Shown here: piece after piece, positions 37,668-46,915 of the stretch | How the letters are laid out: the number at the start of each line of letters is the position of its first letter | How positions within the stretch are numbered: position 1 is the first letter of the stretch | From: Candidatus Chloroploca mongolica | GTDB lineage: Bacteria; Chloroflexota; Chloroflexia; Chloroflexales; Chloroflexaceae | Direction: 5' to 3' | Assembly: GCF_004762035.2 (NCBI RefSeq) | Contig: NZ_SIJK02000001.1 | Location: forward strand, 191,435 to 255,434 | Length of the DNA stretch: 64,000 nucleotides | Notes under the pieces: model-generated | Database searches by the model: none | Told to the model about the DNA's origin: nothing | What the model saw: only the letters and a program-made list of their open reading frames with translations | Program-made: the position numbers and the translations under genes

Positions 37668-39071
37668 TTATCCTGCCGTATCCATCGCCAGCGCGGCACT
37701 AATATCAGATCGCGTCAGGCCTTTGAACTCCTGAATACTAATGCTGCGCAAGAGGCCAATGGCAAGTAGCATCGCAACGGCTTCGAAGCCAAAGATAACC
37801 GCATAGCCCATCGCTTCAGACAGCAGACCCGTCTCGATGAGACCCGTGTGCAACGCCCCACTGAGGATATTGGCAAAACCGGTTCCGAGGCCTTGCGCCA
37901 TCCCCCAGAGGCCCATATACAGCCCAACCTGGCCTTCGATAGTCATATCCATCATCATCGAGAGGGCACCGACATCAAAGAAGCCGACGCCAAGACCAAT
38001 CACCAGCAACGCCGGAGTGATCAGCGCAGCCTGGTGCGTTAGACCAGCGCCAGCAACCGCAAGCAAGCCGATCGCCACCATCAGGCCACCCAGCGTCGCA
38101 ATGGTCTTTTTGCTGAGCGACGTGTAGGACGAAATGATCCCCATAAGGAAGATGCCAAGCAAGGCCCCACCTCCCCAGGACTGCTGGAAGGCGGCGGTTT
38201 CCTTCTGGTTCATCCCAAAGACTTCCGCGCCGAAGGGTTCAAGGATTGCGTCCTGAAGGAAGATGCCCATCACCGCAAGCAGCACGAAAAAGAAGAAGGC
38301 CCGCACATGGGGATTCGAACTCATCAGATTACGGGCGACACGGAAGGTGCTCAGCGGTGAGGCCGACATGTCAGGCTGCGTAGCAAGCAATGTGGCTTGC
38401 TCCTCCGGTGTAATGCGGCGCTCCATCCCAATGATACCGAGAAAGGTTGTGATGAAGACCACCGCAGGCGTGAGGTTGTAAAGGCGCTGCATCGCCTCGG
38501 GATCATAGTTGGGCATCATCTGTCCCGCTACCACTGACGTGATGATTCCGCTCAGGATGATGGCGGCCCAGACCACGGCAACAACCCCGCCACGCTCTTT
38601 TTCTGTGGTAACTTCGGCCATTAGAGCATTCGAGGCACTACCATTCATTGCCATCGCAACCCCAAAAAAACCAATCAAGAGGATGGCCTCGAAGGTCGCC
38701 GCCAGGCTCCGCTCGCCAAGACCAACCGCAATTGAGGGAAGCAAGAGAAAGATGAGCGAAGCGCCCATGCCGCTGAGGAAGATGTAGGGCGTGCGCCGAT
38801 AGCCAAAAAGTGCATAGCGATCAGCAAAACGACCCCAGTAGACCTGAAAGAAGGAGATGAAGTGATGCAAGCCGATCAGTGACGTGACGACAACCGCAAG
38901 CGCACCGAGATCGGCAATAGAAACGCGGTTGAAGTTAAACGTCAGCAGGGCGAACATCCAACCTGCTCCAATACGGGCGATCGAGAGGCGGATTGTCTTG
39001 AACCAAAAGCGTAGAAACCCCACGGAACCCCTCCATTTCTTGGAGTTTGGGCCGGTGTCCATCCGACCCAT
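37668..39071 (-). CDS. PucC/BCD-family (bacteriochlorophyll delivery) MFS transporter
   Basis: About 467 aa and 12 TM helices. The N-terminus (TIRLSIARIGAGWMFALLTF, then FNRVSIADLGALA, then GRFADRYALFGYRRTPYI) is the recognisable PucC/LhaA signature. These proteins help assemble light-harvesting complexes or deliver (bacterio)chlorophyll. It strongly suggests a phototroph. The start is uncertain: in-frame ATGs at 39071 and 39062, neither with a clear ribosome site. Confidence 0.85.
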   Translation of the reverse strand: MGRMDTGPNSKKWRGSVGFLRFWFKTIRLSIARIGAGWMFALLTFNFNRVSIADLGALAVVVTSLIGLHHFISFFQVYWGRFADRYALFGYRRTPYIFLSGMGASLIFLLLPSIAVGLGERSLAATFEAILLIGFFGVAMAMNGSASNALMAEVTTEKERGGVVAVVWAAIILSGIITSVVAGQMMPNYDPEAMQRLYNLTPAVVFITTFLGIIGMERRITPEEQATLLATQPDMSASPLSTFRVARNLMSSNPHVRAFFFFVLLAVMGIFLQDAILEPFGAEVFGMNQKETAAFQQSWGGGALLGIFLMGIISSYTSLSKKTIATLGGLMVAIGLLAVAGAGLTHQAALITPALLVIGLGVGFFDVGALSMMMDMTIEGQVGLYMGLWGMAQGLGTGFANILSGALHTGLIETGLLSEAMGYAVIFGFEAVAMLLAIGLLRSISIQEFKGLTRSDISAALAMDTAG

Positions 39072-39380
39072 GTATGGTAGGTAGACAGCGAAGAACAAGG
39101 CATCAGGCAGCCGATCAGTGGCGCTTCGGGCATGATGCACGGTTCCTCAATGATAGATTGCAAATAGATCGAAAAAACCGGTCTCTTGCGAGAACCGGGG
39201 CTAGACAACAACCTGAAGCCCAAGCAGCTACGGGTGCTCAGAGGTATGCACTTTACGCCCTGGTATCCAGGCCAGCGGGTCACTGCGAGACTATCGGGGC
39301 TGAATAGGTACAGATGACAATAGCGTGGATTATAGCATACTTTTTGCAATGTCCAGTCTGTGTGCTTCGTACGCATTTCC

Positions 39381-39435
39381 CAGGGCTACGCTGAAAATGG
39401 GGGAACTTGGTTCCCCCATTTTCAGCGTAGCCCTG
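39381..39435. repeat. 26-bp perfect hairpin in a divergent intergenic region
   Basis: Arms 39381-39406 and 39410-39435 match exactly around a TTG loop. It lies between the divergent starts of the PucC-type gene and thyX, so it is not a terminator of either. A second copy, inverted and with a compensatory base-pair change, is at 53211-53263. Confidence 0.85.
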
Positions 39436-39487
39436 ACGCAATTCCCAGGCTGCGGTACAATGCTCTAGAGCCAATACCTTGAGTCGT

Positions 39488-39556
39488 GTCATGCTGAGCG
39501 CAGCGAAGCATCTCTGCCATCTAAACGCATGAGACCCTTCGCTGCGCTCAGGGTGA
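39488..39556. repeat. Imperfect inverted repeat, dispersed CATGCTGAGCGCAGCG type
   Basis: gtcatgctgagcgcagcgaag on the left faces cttcgctgcgctcagggtgac on the right, with a spacer of about 27 bases. This sequence type is a common intergenic repeat in many bacterial phyla. It ends about 48 bases before thyX. The remainder of 39072-39603 holds nothing else I can identify. Confidence 0.7.
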
Positions 39557-39603
39557 CAAACTATCGGGAAACTTCCTTGACAGACTATATCAGGAGCCAC
39601 TTG

Positions 39604-41229
39604 ATGTTTGAGCCTAATGCCGAGCGCTTTACCCCGCAGGAGATCGCGCTGCTCCAGCCCTTTGTGACCAATACCGAGCGACCTATCTTTTGCTTGCGCA
39701 ATCTTCCCGAGGTGGTCAAGGGTGCGCTCTTCTCGCGCTATAGTCGCAGTACCAAAAGCCTGCGCCGCCTCTTGCTTGATGAGTTTATCAGCGAGCCAGA
39801 GTCGGGTTTCCACCTGATCGTCGCCGGGGCCGGCAATGACCCCGCTGCGCAACTGGTGGCCGTCAAGCAGGCCGAGGCTTTCTACGAGCGGGTGCTGGTT
39901 GGCTACGGTGACGATTCGGTCGCTGAACTCGGTGGTGCCCACCTTGCCTGCGAGGGCGTGAGCAATATCGCGGCCAAGGTGCTCGAAGATAGTCGGCTTG
40001 GCCTCTCGCCGCTCGAAAAGTCGACGCGCTATGTCCGCTTCGACCAGCAGGGGCCTGAGGGCTACGCCTACCTGCGCGAGCCTGCCCTTATGGCGTCGCC
40101 TTATGCCGCACGCTTCACCGACACGATGGATCACCTGTTCGGTACCTACAGTGCGCTGCTTGCCCCGGTGCAGGCGTGGGTGCAGACCCAGTTTCCTCGT
40201 GACCCGGCGACGTCGCAGCGAGCCTACGCAAGCGCGACCCAGGCAAAAGCTTTCGACCTGCTGCGCGGCCTGCTGCCGATGGCGACCTGCACCAATGTGG
40301 GGCTCTTTGGCAATGGCCGTGCCTTCGAATATCTGCTCACCAAGCTTGCCGCCACCCCGTTCGCCGAGACGCAGCAGCTCGGCCAGGCGATGCAAGCCGA
40401 ACTGGATCTGGTGATCCCAGCCTTTGTGAAGCGCTCTAAAGGCGAACGCGGACGCGCCTATGCTACGTACATCGCGGCGCTCCGCGAGCGCGTCGCCGAT
40501 ATTGCGGCTCACATCGATGTCTCTCACCCTTCTCAGGAGGAGGTGACAGTTCGGTTGGTTGACTATGATCCTGAGGCTGAAGGGAAGATGGTAGCGGCGA
40601 TCCTCTATCCTCACCTGGATCTGCCACTCACGGCCATACAGGAACGAGTTGAGGCAATGCCCGAGGCCGAGCGGGTTGCCCTGATTGAGGCCGCTCTCGG
40701 CGAGCGTGCGAGCCGCTTTCATCGTCCCGGACGGGCGTTTGAAGAGCCATACTACAGTTTTGATATCCTGGCCGACATCGGTGCGTACCGCGATCTGCAG
40801 CGCCACCGGGTGCTGACCCAGGAACGCCAGCACTTCACGGTAGCGCATGGGTTCGTCGTGCCACCCGAGCTTGAGGAGGTTGGGGTGGCCCATATCTACA
40901 GCGCTGCCTTGCAACAGGCCGCCGAGGTCTGCATCGCGATGCAAGCCGAGTTTCCGCACGAAGCCCAGTATGCGGTTCCTTTCAGCTTTCGCGTGCGCTG
41001 GCGGATCAAATTGAATTTGCGCGAGGCCTATCACCTGATCGAACTGCGCAGCGCACGCCAGGGGCATCCCTCTTATCGCCAGATTGCCCAGGCGATGTTC
41101 CGCGCAATCAGCGCCGTTCACCCGACGCTCGCCAGAGGCATGCACTTTGTCGATCAGAACGACTATGGCCTAGAGCGGCTCACCGCCGAGCAGCGCCTCG
41201 ATCAGAAACGCCAGGCGCAGGAGGGGTAG
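39604..41229 (+). CDS. thyX: ThyX-family (FAD-dependent thymidylate synthase) double-domain protein
   Basis: 541 aa, about twice a classical ThyX (220-260), with two related halves. The first half has ALFSRYSRSTKSLRRLLLDEF and the second DLQRHRVLTQERQHF (from about residue 398), a variant of the RHRxxSxNExSxR motif. ThyX methylates dUMP with methylene-tetrahydrofolate and FADH2. Because the signature is altered, activity is probable but not certain. AGGAG precedes ATG 39604. Long frames on the opposite strand are shadows. Confidence 0.8.
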   Translation: MFEPNAERFTPQEIALLQPFVTNTERPIFCLRNLPEVVKGALFSRYSRSTKSLRRLLLDEFISEPESGFHLIVAGAGNDPAAQLVAVKQAEAFYERVLVGYGDDSVAELGGAHLACEGVSNIAAKVLEDSRLGLSPLEKSTRYVRFDQQGPEGYAYLREPALMASPYAARFTDTMDHLFGTYSALLAPVQAWVQTQFPRDPATSQRAYASATQAKAFDLLRGLLPMATCTNVGLFGNGRAFEYLLTKLAATPFAETQQLGQAMQAELDLVIPAFVKRSKGERGRAYATYIAALRERVADIAAHIDVSHPSQEEVTVRLVDYDPEAEGKMVAAILYPHLDLPLTAIQERVEAMPEAERVALIEAALGERASRFHRPGRAFEEPYYSFDILADIGAYRDLQRHRVLTQERQHFTVAHGFVVPPELEEVGVAHIYSAALQQAAEVCIAMQAEFPHEAQYAVPFSFRVRWRIKLNLREAYHLIELRSARQGHPSYRQIAQAMFRAISAVHPTLARGMHFVDQNDYGLERLTAEQRLDQKRQAQEG

Positions 41230-41273
41230 GGTGTTCTTGTCGTCATCATGCGGATGAGGCCAGCCCCCCATGC

Positions 41274-41279
41274 TATAAT
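41274..41279 (+). promoter_or_regulatory. Extended -10 promoter of the TPM/coiled-coil gene
   Basis: TATAAT with TGC immediately before it (TGn extension); no good -35 at 17 bases. It lies 48 bases before the GTG start at 41328. Confidence 0.5.
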
Positions 41280-41327
41280 CTCATGCACAAGAAAGAAGCC
41301 GTAGCTATTGTGGGGAGGAATAGTGCT

Positions 41328-42311
41328 GTGCGTCATTTTCTTCGGCTTGTAGCAGTACTCGCCTTGCTTCTGCTCCTTGCTGCTCCAGCGTTTGCGCAAG
41401 GACGCATTCTCATTACCGATCCGAACGCCCGCCTGGATCGTGGCGAGGTTGAGCAGGCGGCTCGTCCATTGCTGAATCGCGGGGCCACTGTTGCGGTCTA
41501 TATTGTGCCCGATGGTGATGCCGATGATTTTACCGAACGTATGATCGATGATGGTGTTGGGCGTCCCGATGGGACGATGCCAAATGCGTTGATCGCGATC
41601 TATGTGGCCGAGAACCCACCGTATAGCGATATCGCCTATGGCGATGATTGGGCGCGTGCGCTTGGCATCAATGAGAATGCTGAGGCGATCCGCAGAACCG
41701 AACTAAACCCTGGCCTATCGGCAGGCGATTTTACCGGTGGGGTGGTGAGCGCGCTCGGGGCGATCGAGAATGCGATCGTGAATCCGCCAACCCCCGGTGG
41801 CGGCACAACGGTCAATTTTGATCCCACACCGGTTGTGCTCGGTGTGGGGGGGCTGGCCGCTGCCGGGGCCGGGGCGTTTGCGTTTACGCGCCGCCGCCGT
41901 ACCGCGCAGGCCCGCGCTGCCGCGCAGCAGCGCCTCAAGGATGCCCGCGAGAAGGCCAGTCTCAAGATTACTGATCTTGGCCAGCGCTTCCGTAACGTCG
42001 ACGAAAAGGCGAAGTTTGATGCGGTCTCGTATGCCAAAGCCGATGTCAAACGCCTTGAGACCATGCAAAAAGCCGTGGCCGCCAATTTTGTCAAGGCGCA
42101 GCAAGCCTTCAAAGAGACCGGTGACCAACTCGATCGCCATGAAAAACCAAGCAATGCGCAGCTTGAAGAGGCTGCCGTGCAGTACGATCAGGTGAGTGTC
42201 ACCTGCGATACAGTCAGCGATGAACTGGCTGTCATCGAGCAACTTCGCCGTGAGCTTGATGAACAGGCGCGTCTTGCGCAGGAGGAACTCGACCGCGCAA
42301 AAAAAGCCTGA
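41328..42311 (+). CDS. TPM-domain secreted/membrane protein, zero-frame product
   Basis: From GTG 41328 (GGGGAGGAA seven bases upstream) 327 aa: signal peptide (residues 1-23, ending APAFA), a TPM-type domain (RILITDPNARL to about residue 140), a TM helix (LGVGGLAAAGAGAFAFT, about 174-193) and a coiled coil ending DRAKKA-stop. The TPM domain occurs in thylakoid repair proteins and many bacterial envelope proteins. The coiled coil continues without loss in the -1 frame from 42305, so this is either the short product of a frameshifting gene or the first half of a broken one. Confidence 0.78.
   Translation: MRHFLRLVAVLALLLLLAAPAFAQGRILITDPNARLDRGEVEQAARPLLNRGATVAVYIVPDGDADDFTERMIDDGVGRPDGTMPNALIAIYVAENPPYSDIAYGDDWARALGINENAEAIRRTELNPGLSAGDFTGGVVSALGAIENAIVNPPTPGGGTTVNFDPTPVVLGVGGLAAAGAGAFAFTRRRRTAQARAAAQQRLKDAREKASLKITDLGQRFRNVDEKAKFDAVSYAKADVKRLETMQKAVAANFVKAQQAFKETGDQLDRHEKPSNAQLEEAAVQYDQVSVTCDTVSDELAVIEQLRRELDEQARLAQEELDRAKKA
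42280..42311 (+). promoter_or_regulatory. Candidate -1 programmed frameshift site (A_AAA_AAA)
   Basis: Seven A residues at 42299-42305 are in the exact X_XXY_YYZ register of the upstream frame (gcA AAA AAA gcc tga). A Shine-Dalgarno-like AGGAGG lies at 42280-42285, 13 bases upstream, as in dnaX-type stimulators. Slipping back one base skips the TGA at 42309 and enters the open frame that ends at 44074. A weak 6-bp stem lies near 42338-42352. Confidence 0.55.
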
Positions 42312-44074
42312 CCGACGCTACCAACCGTCTTGCGATCCTGGGCGATGCGATTGCCGATCCCGAGGCCGCCCTCGCCCCGATTAGTACAGAGGTTGCACGT
42401 GCGACCGCCGCAATGAAGTCGTATCAGGCTCCAGAAGCGACGGCAGCCGCCAAGGTAGCGTCGGAACAAGCGCACATTTTGATCGCGCTGACCAACCAGT
42501 TTGCTGGCATTCTTGCCGATATGGCCGCTGAACGTACCGCCGCCGAGGCGGTGCTCGCCGAGGGCTATCGCCTCGATCTGATGCACGAGGCCCTCGAATT
42601 GGCCGAGACGTCGCTCGGTTCTGCCGCCGATGCGCTGCAATCTCAGCAGTATGATACCGCCCGCGATCAGCTTGGCATGGCCCAGGCGAAACTCGTTCAG
42701 GCCGTTGCTTCGGGCAGCGGCGCACCCGCGCTCAGGGCCGCCAATGTTGCCCGGCTCACGACGATCCAGGCTCGTGGTGAAGCTGCGGCCCGCAAGATTG
42801 CCGAGGGCCACGAGGCGTTTGATCAGGTGGATGAGTTCGCCGAGACTAGCTGGAGCGATATTCAGGGCAATGGTAGCGAGGCCGAGGCCGCCGCCGACCG
42901 CGCTCACGAGCATTGGGAACGCGCGCAGCAACAGAATTCGATGGAGGTGCAGGCGTTTGTGGCCGCAGGCGAGCAGCTTGATGCCGCCGAGCAGGAACTC
43001 ACCTATGTCGATCAGTTGATTGAGGCGATCATCACCCGCCTGCAAGACCTTGAAACGGCCCGTGCTTCGGCGCGTGAGTTGCTGGAAGAGGCCGAACGCA
43101 GCATCGAGGCTGGCCTCGCGTTTGTCAAGGCCAACGATCCCGATGTCAGCAAAGCCCCCGAGCAACAGTTGCACGAGGCTGCGCAACAGCTTGCCGTGGC
43201 TCAGCAAGAGGCTGCTCAGGCGAAACCAGACTGGTTGCGCCTCGCGACCGCTGCTACCACCGCCGATCGCCTGGCTGATGCAGCGCTGGCATCGGCACGC
43301 GGCGAAGCCGAGTCGATGGAGAAACTCCGTCAGCAGGTCGAGAAACTCGGGCCGCTCGTCAGTGGCGAGATCAATAAGATCGCGCGCTTTATCAATCTGC
43401 ACGGCAACGATATTCAGGCCACAACAACTGCGTCAGTCAAAGCACTCGTGCAACGCTTTGAAGAGGCGCAACAGGCGCACAAACAGGCCGGAACCTGGGA
43501 AGAAGACCGGCGACGCACAGCCTTCAAAGAGGCGCTCGAAGCCTATAGCCACGTCCAGACCGAAAGCAGCGTGGTCTATCAGGCTGCGCTCGCCGATACC
43601 CAGCGCCTTGAACAGTTGCGTACCGACCTCAATAGCACCCTGACTGAGGCACGCACCGCGCTGGAAGAGGCCGAACGCCTGGCCCAGCAGGCCGGCAAGC
43701 GGACGCCGTCGGGGGCAAAAAAGCAAGTTACGCAGGCCCGCGCCCGTTTTGATAAAATCCGCTTGCCGATTACCGGCGAGGAAGAACTGAAACAGACGAT
43801 TGAGGAGGCAAAGGCCATTGCGAAAGAAGCCCGGGAGGCTGCCAATGAGATTCGCAGCCACACCTCACGCCCCTCAGGCGGTGGCGGCGGTCTTGGCCCC
43901 GTGATCATCATGGGCGCAGGCCGACGCGGCGGCTGGGGTGGCTCGGGCAGTTGGAGCAGTGGATCGAGTAGCGGGAGCAGCGGCTGGGGAAGCGGCGGGC
44001 GTTCGGGCGGGAGCTTTGGGGGCGGGCGTTCCGGTGGGAGCTTTGGTGGTGGTCGCTCGGGCGGTGGTTGGTAG
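42305..44074 (+). CDS. C-terminal coiled-coil and Gly-rich half of the TPM protein (-1 frame)
   Basis: About 589 codons in the -1 frame, open from the A7 run. The join would read [20 protein letters not shown] without a break. Mostly long Ala/Glu/Gln-rich helices, probably coiled coil, ending in a Ser/Gly tail ([22 protein letters not shown]) like that of many TPM proteins. There is no ribosome site near the first ATG (42413), which argues against independent translation. With the upstream part the full product would be about 915 aa. Confidence 0.75.
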   Translation, partial: SLTDATNRLAILGDAIADPEAALAPISTEVARATAAMKSYQAPEATAAAKVASEQAHILIALTNQFAGILADMAAERTAAEAVLAEGYRLDLMHEALELAETSLGSAADALQSQQYDTARDQLGMAQAKLVQAVASGSGAPALRAANVARLTTIQARGEAAARKIAEGHEAFDQVDEFAETSWSDIQGNGSEAEAAADRAHEHWERAQQQNSMEVQAFVAAGEQLDAAEQELTYVDQLIEAIITRLQDLETARASARELLEEAERSIEAGLAFVKANDPDVSKAPEQQLHEAAQQLAVAQQEAAQAKPDWLRLATAATTADRLADAALASARGEAESMEKLRQQVEKLGPLVSGEINKIARFINLHGNDIQATTTASVKALVQRFEEAQQAHKQAGTWEEDRRRTAFKEALEAYSHVQTESSVVYQAALADTQRLEQLRTDLNSTLTEARTALEEAERLAQQAGKRTPSGAKKQVTQARARFDKIRLPITGEEELKQTIEEAKAIAKEAREAANEIRSHTSRPSGGGGGLGPVIIMGAGRRGGWGGSGSWSSGSSSGSSGWGSGGRSGGSFGGGRSGGSFGGGRSGGGW

Positions 44075-44120
44075 CATATCGAACGCGGCTGATAAGGGGC
44101 AGGGTTGCCCGTATACGTCA

Positions 44121-44236
44121 TCAGGTAACTATTCACACGTGTCCTGGGAGAGAGGGGGTCCCGCCCTCGGGATGCCTTCGAGGGCGGGACGCCCTCGCTC
44201 CCAGGCTTGCCTGTTACCCTACATGTGAATATTTAC
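44121..44236. repeat. Inverted-repeat element (possible MITE-like)
   Basis: Outer arms ggtaactattcacacgtgt and acatgtgaatatttac are near-complements. Inner arms cctgggagagaggg and ccctcgctcccagg flank a gggcgggac core. Related GGGAGCGAGGGCGTCCCGCC sequence occurs at about 62929-62953. No gene in 44075-44262. Confidence 0.65.
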
Positions 44237-44262
44237 ATCAGAAGAGCCAAGCAGAGGAGCTT

Positions 44263-45969
44263 ATGGAGACAACGCAAGGGAGCTATGTCAGTGGGACGAG
44301 TTCACAGCCGCTGCTCGGTGAGACGATTGGGTCGTGTTTTGATCGCATTGCGGCGCGGTTTCCCGCGAACGAAGCCCTGGTCTGCTGTGCGCAGGGGCTA
44401 CGGTATACCTATGCTGAGCTCAAAACCGAGGTTGATCGTTGTGCGCGTGGCTTGATGGCGCTCGGCCTGGTCAAAGGTGATCGCGTCGGGATCTGGGCCC
44501 CGAATCGCGCCGAATGGGCGATTACCCAGTTTGCGACGGCCAAAGCTGGCCTGATTCTGGTCAATATCAACCCGTCCTACCGTCTCCACGAGCTCGAATA
44601 TGCCCTGAGTCAGTCCGGGTGTCGGATGCTCATCATTGCGCCCCAGTTTCGCACCAGTGACTATGCTGCGATAATGTATGAACTGGTGCCTGAATTGAAC
44701 GAAGCTTCACCAGGGCAGGTGCAAGCGGCCCGCCTCCCCGAGCTTCAGATGGTCGTGCGCCTCGGTGACCAACGCTCGCCGGGCATGCTGACCTGGGCCG
44801 ACCTGCTAGCCGCCGCTGAGCAGGTTAGGCCCGAAGACCTGCAGATCCGTCAGGCCGAACAGCAGTTTGACGATCCGATCAATCTTCAGTACACCTCGGG
44901 CACGACTGGCTACCCCAAAGGGGCCACGCTGAGCCATCACAATATCCTCAATAATGGCTATTTTGTCGCCGAATTGATGGGCTTCACCGAGCAGGATCGC
45001 CTCGTTATTCCGGTGCCCCTTTACCACTGTTTTGGCATGGTAATGGGCAACCTGGGCTGTCTTACCCACGGGGCGACGATGATCTATCCGAGTGAAGGCT
45101 TCGAGCCTCTGGCCGTTTTGCAGGCCGTGGAGACCGAGCGTGCGACGGCGCTCTATGGGGTGCCGACGATGTTCATCGCCGAGCTTGAGCATCCCGACTT
45201 CAAGCGCTTCGATCTTACCAGCCTGCGCACCGGGGTGATGGCCGGGTCGCCCTGCCCGGTCGAAGTGATGCGCCAGGTGCAGTCGGTGATGCATATGCAC
45301 GATGTCGAGATCTGCTACGGAATGACCGAGACCAGTCCGGTCAGTACGCAGACCCGCATTGGCACCCCGCTCGAAAAACAGGTCAGTACCGTCGGTCAGG
45401 TGCATCCGCACGTCGAAGTCAAGATCATCGATCCCGGTAGCGGACGGATCGTGCCGCATGGGGAGACCGGGGAACTCTGTACCCGTGGGTATAGTGTGAT
45501 GCTCGGGTATTGGAACAACGACGAGGCGACGCACAAAGCGATTGACCGCGCTGGCTGGATGCATACCGGCGATCTGGCGGTAATGGACGAAGAGGGGTAT
45601 ATTAATATTGTCGGGCGCATCAAGGATATGATTATTCGCGGCGGCGAGAATGTCTATCCCCGCGAAATCGAAGAATTTCTCTATACCCATCCCAAGATCA
45701 GCGATGTGCAGGTGATCGGGGTGCCCGACCGTCGCTACGGCGAAGAGATCATGGCCTGGGTGAAACTCAAGCCCGGTGTGACCGCTGATGAAGAAGAGAT
45801 CCGTGCCTTTTGTCAAGGCCAGATTGCTCACTTCAAGATCCCTCGTTATGTCAAGTTTGTTGAGGCTTTTCCGATGACGGTGACCGGCAAGATCCAGAAA
45901 TTCTTGATGCGACGGCAAAGCATCGAGGAACTCGGCCTTTTCGACGCCGCCGCAATGAAGACAGCATAA
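44263..45969 (+). CDS. Acyl-CoA synthetase (AMP-binding family)
   Basis: Activates a fatty or other carboxylic acid with ATP and CoA. 568 aa: P-loop-like motif [26 protein letters not shown], the hinge [21 protein letters not shown] and the C-terminal catalytic Lys in TGKIQKF. Resembles medium/long-chain FadD-type enzymes; the chain length is unknown. ATG 44263 has GAGGAG five bases upstream. Followed by the TerB-like gene after 10 bases. Confidence 0.92.
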   Translation: METTQGSYVSGTSSQPLLGETIGSCFDRIAARFPANEALVCCAQGLRYTYAELKTEVDRCARGLMALGLVKGDRVGIWAPNRAEWAITQFATAKAGLILVNINPSYRLHELEYALSQSGCRMLIIAPQFRTSDYAAIMYELVPELNEASPGQVQAARLPELQMVVRLGDQRSPGMLTWADLLAAAEQVRPEDLQIRQAEQQFDDPINLQYTSGTTGYPKGATLSHHNILNNGYFVAELMGFTEQDRLVIPVPLYHCFGMVMGNLGCLTHGATMIYPSEGFEPLAVLQAVETERATALYGVPTMFIAELEHPDFKRFDLTSLRTGVMAGSPCPVEVMRQVQSVMHMHDVEICYGMTETSPVSTQTRIGTPLEKQVSTVGQVHPHVEVKIIDPGSGRIVPHGETGELCTRGYSVMLGYWNNDEATHKAIDRAGWMHTGDLAVMDEEGYINIVGRIKDMIIRGGENVYPREIEEFLYTHPKISDVQVIGVPDRRYGEEIMAWVKLKPGVTADEEEIRAFCQGQIAHFKIPRYVKFVEAFPMTVTGKIQKFLMRRQSIEELGLFDAAAMKTA

Positions 45970-45979
45970 GGAACGTTGC

Positions 45980-46912
45980 ATGGCAAAATCTCCGCTGGCA
46001 ATGGCGCTTGCCAAAGTCATTATCGCTGCGGCCTGGGCCGACGGTGAACTCGCGCTTGATGAGGTCAATAGCCTCAAGAATCTGCTGGCCGAAATGGGCC
46101 AGAACGTCGGTTCCGACGAGATGAGTCTGACGATGCAGGACTGGGCGCAACTCGATATCTACCTCTATTCGCCGGTCGGACCGGAGGAGCGCACCCGCTT
46201 GCTCGGAGAACTCGCAGCCAACCTACGTGGCCCGGCTGATCGTGCGCTGGCGCTCGAAGCCCTTGATCGCCTGCTCGCCGCTGATCGGGTCGTCACCGAA
46301 GAAGAGCGCACCGTCGGCGATGAGATTCGTCAGGCGGTCATGCGGGCCGATGCTGGCCCGCTCGCCGGGATGGGGGCGCTCTTGCGGCGTACCTTTGGCA
46401 TCAAAGCCCGTGGCCCCAACCGTGAACAGCATCTCGATGAGTTTCTCAACAACCGTGTCTATTATGGGGTGCGTGTCCGCCTCGGCAAAGCCCCCGAAGA
46501 AGACCTGGGCATTCCAGCCGACGAGGCACGCAAACTGGCGCTTGCCGGGGGCATTCTCGCCACCATTGCCCACGTCGAGGCCCCCGTCAGCGAGGCCGAG
46601 CGCACGCGTATCGTGACCGCCCTCAAGCATGGCTGGGAGATCAGCCACGAACGCGCCGAGCTCGTCGCCGAGGTTGCGCTTGCCGAGAGCGCCGACGATC
46701 AGCTTGATCCCTATGTCATGACCTACGAATTTGCCCAGCGTACCACGATTGCCGAGCGTGTCCGCTTTCTTGATGCGCTCTTTGCCGTTGCCGCCGCCGA
46801 GGGCGGCATCAGCAGCGAAGAGAGTGCGACGATCAGTCGCCTTACCAACAGCATCCGGCTGGAACAACGCCATTTTGTTGAAGCAAAGCGCAAAGCGCTT
46901 GGTGAAGGATAG
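45980..46912 (+). CDS. TerB-like domain protein
   Basis: 310 aa. The first 130 residues match the helical TerB fold (ALAKVIIAAAWADGELALDE with its metal-binding Asp), and a second similar unit follows from about residue 190 (LAGGILATIAHVEAPVSEAE; then FAVAAAEGGISSEE). TerB-like domains bind metal and are often membrane-associated. It lies in an apparent operon between the acyl-CoA synthetase and the M14 peptidase (3 bases). Confidence 0.75.
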   Translation: MAKSPLAMALAKVIIAAAWADGELALDEVNSLKNLLAEMGQNVGSDEMSLTMQDWAQLDIYLYSPVGPEERTRLLGELAANLRGPADRALALEALDRLLAADRVVTEEERTVGDEIRQAVMRADAGPLAGMGALLRRTFGIKARGPNREQHLDEFLNNRVYYGVRVRLGKAPEEDLGIPADEARKLALAGGILATIAHVEAPVSEAERTRIVTALKHGWEISHERAELVAEVALAESADDQLDPYVMTYEFAQRTTIAERVRFLDALFAVAAAEGGISSEESATISRLTNSIRLEQRHFVEAKRKALGEG

Positions 46913-46915
46913 ACG

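Noticed and set aside
39280-41145. A 621-codon open frame on the minus strand opposite thyX.
   Set aside because: It is an antisense shadow of a well-supported ThyX gene; its composition is protein-like only because of high GC codon bias.
44068-44262. Upstream extension of the acyl-CoA synthetase frame.
   Set aside because: It runs through an inverted-repeat element; ATG 44263 has a strong ribosome site and fits the family N-terminus.
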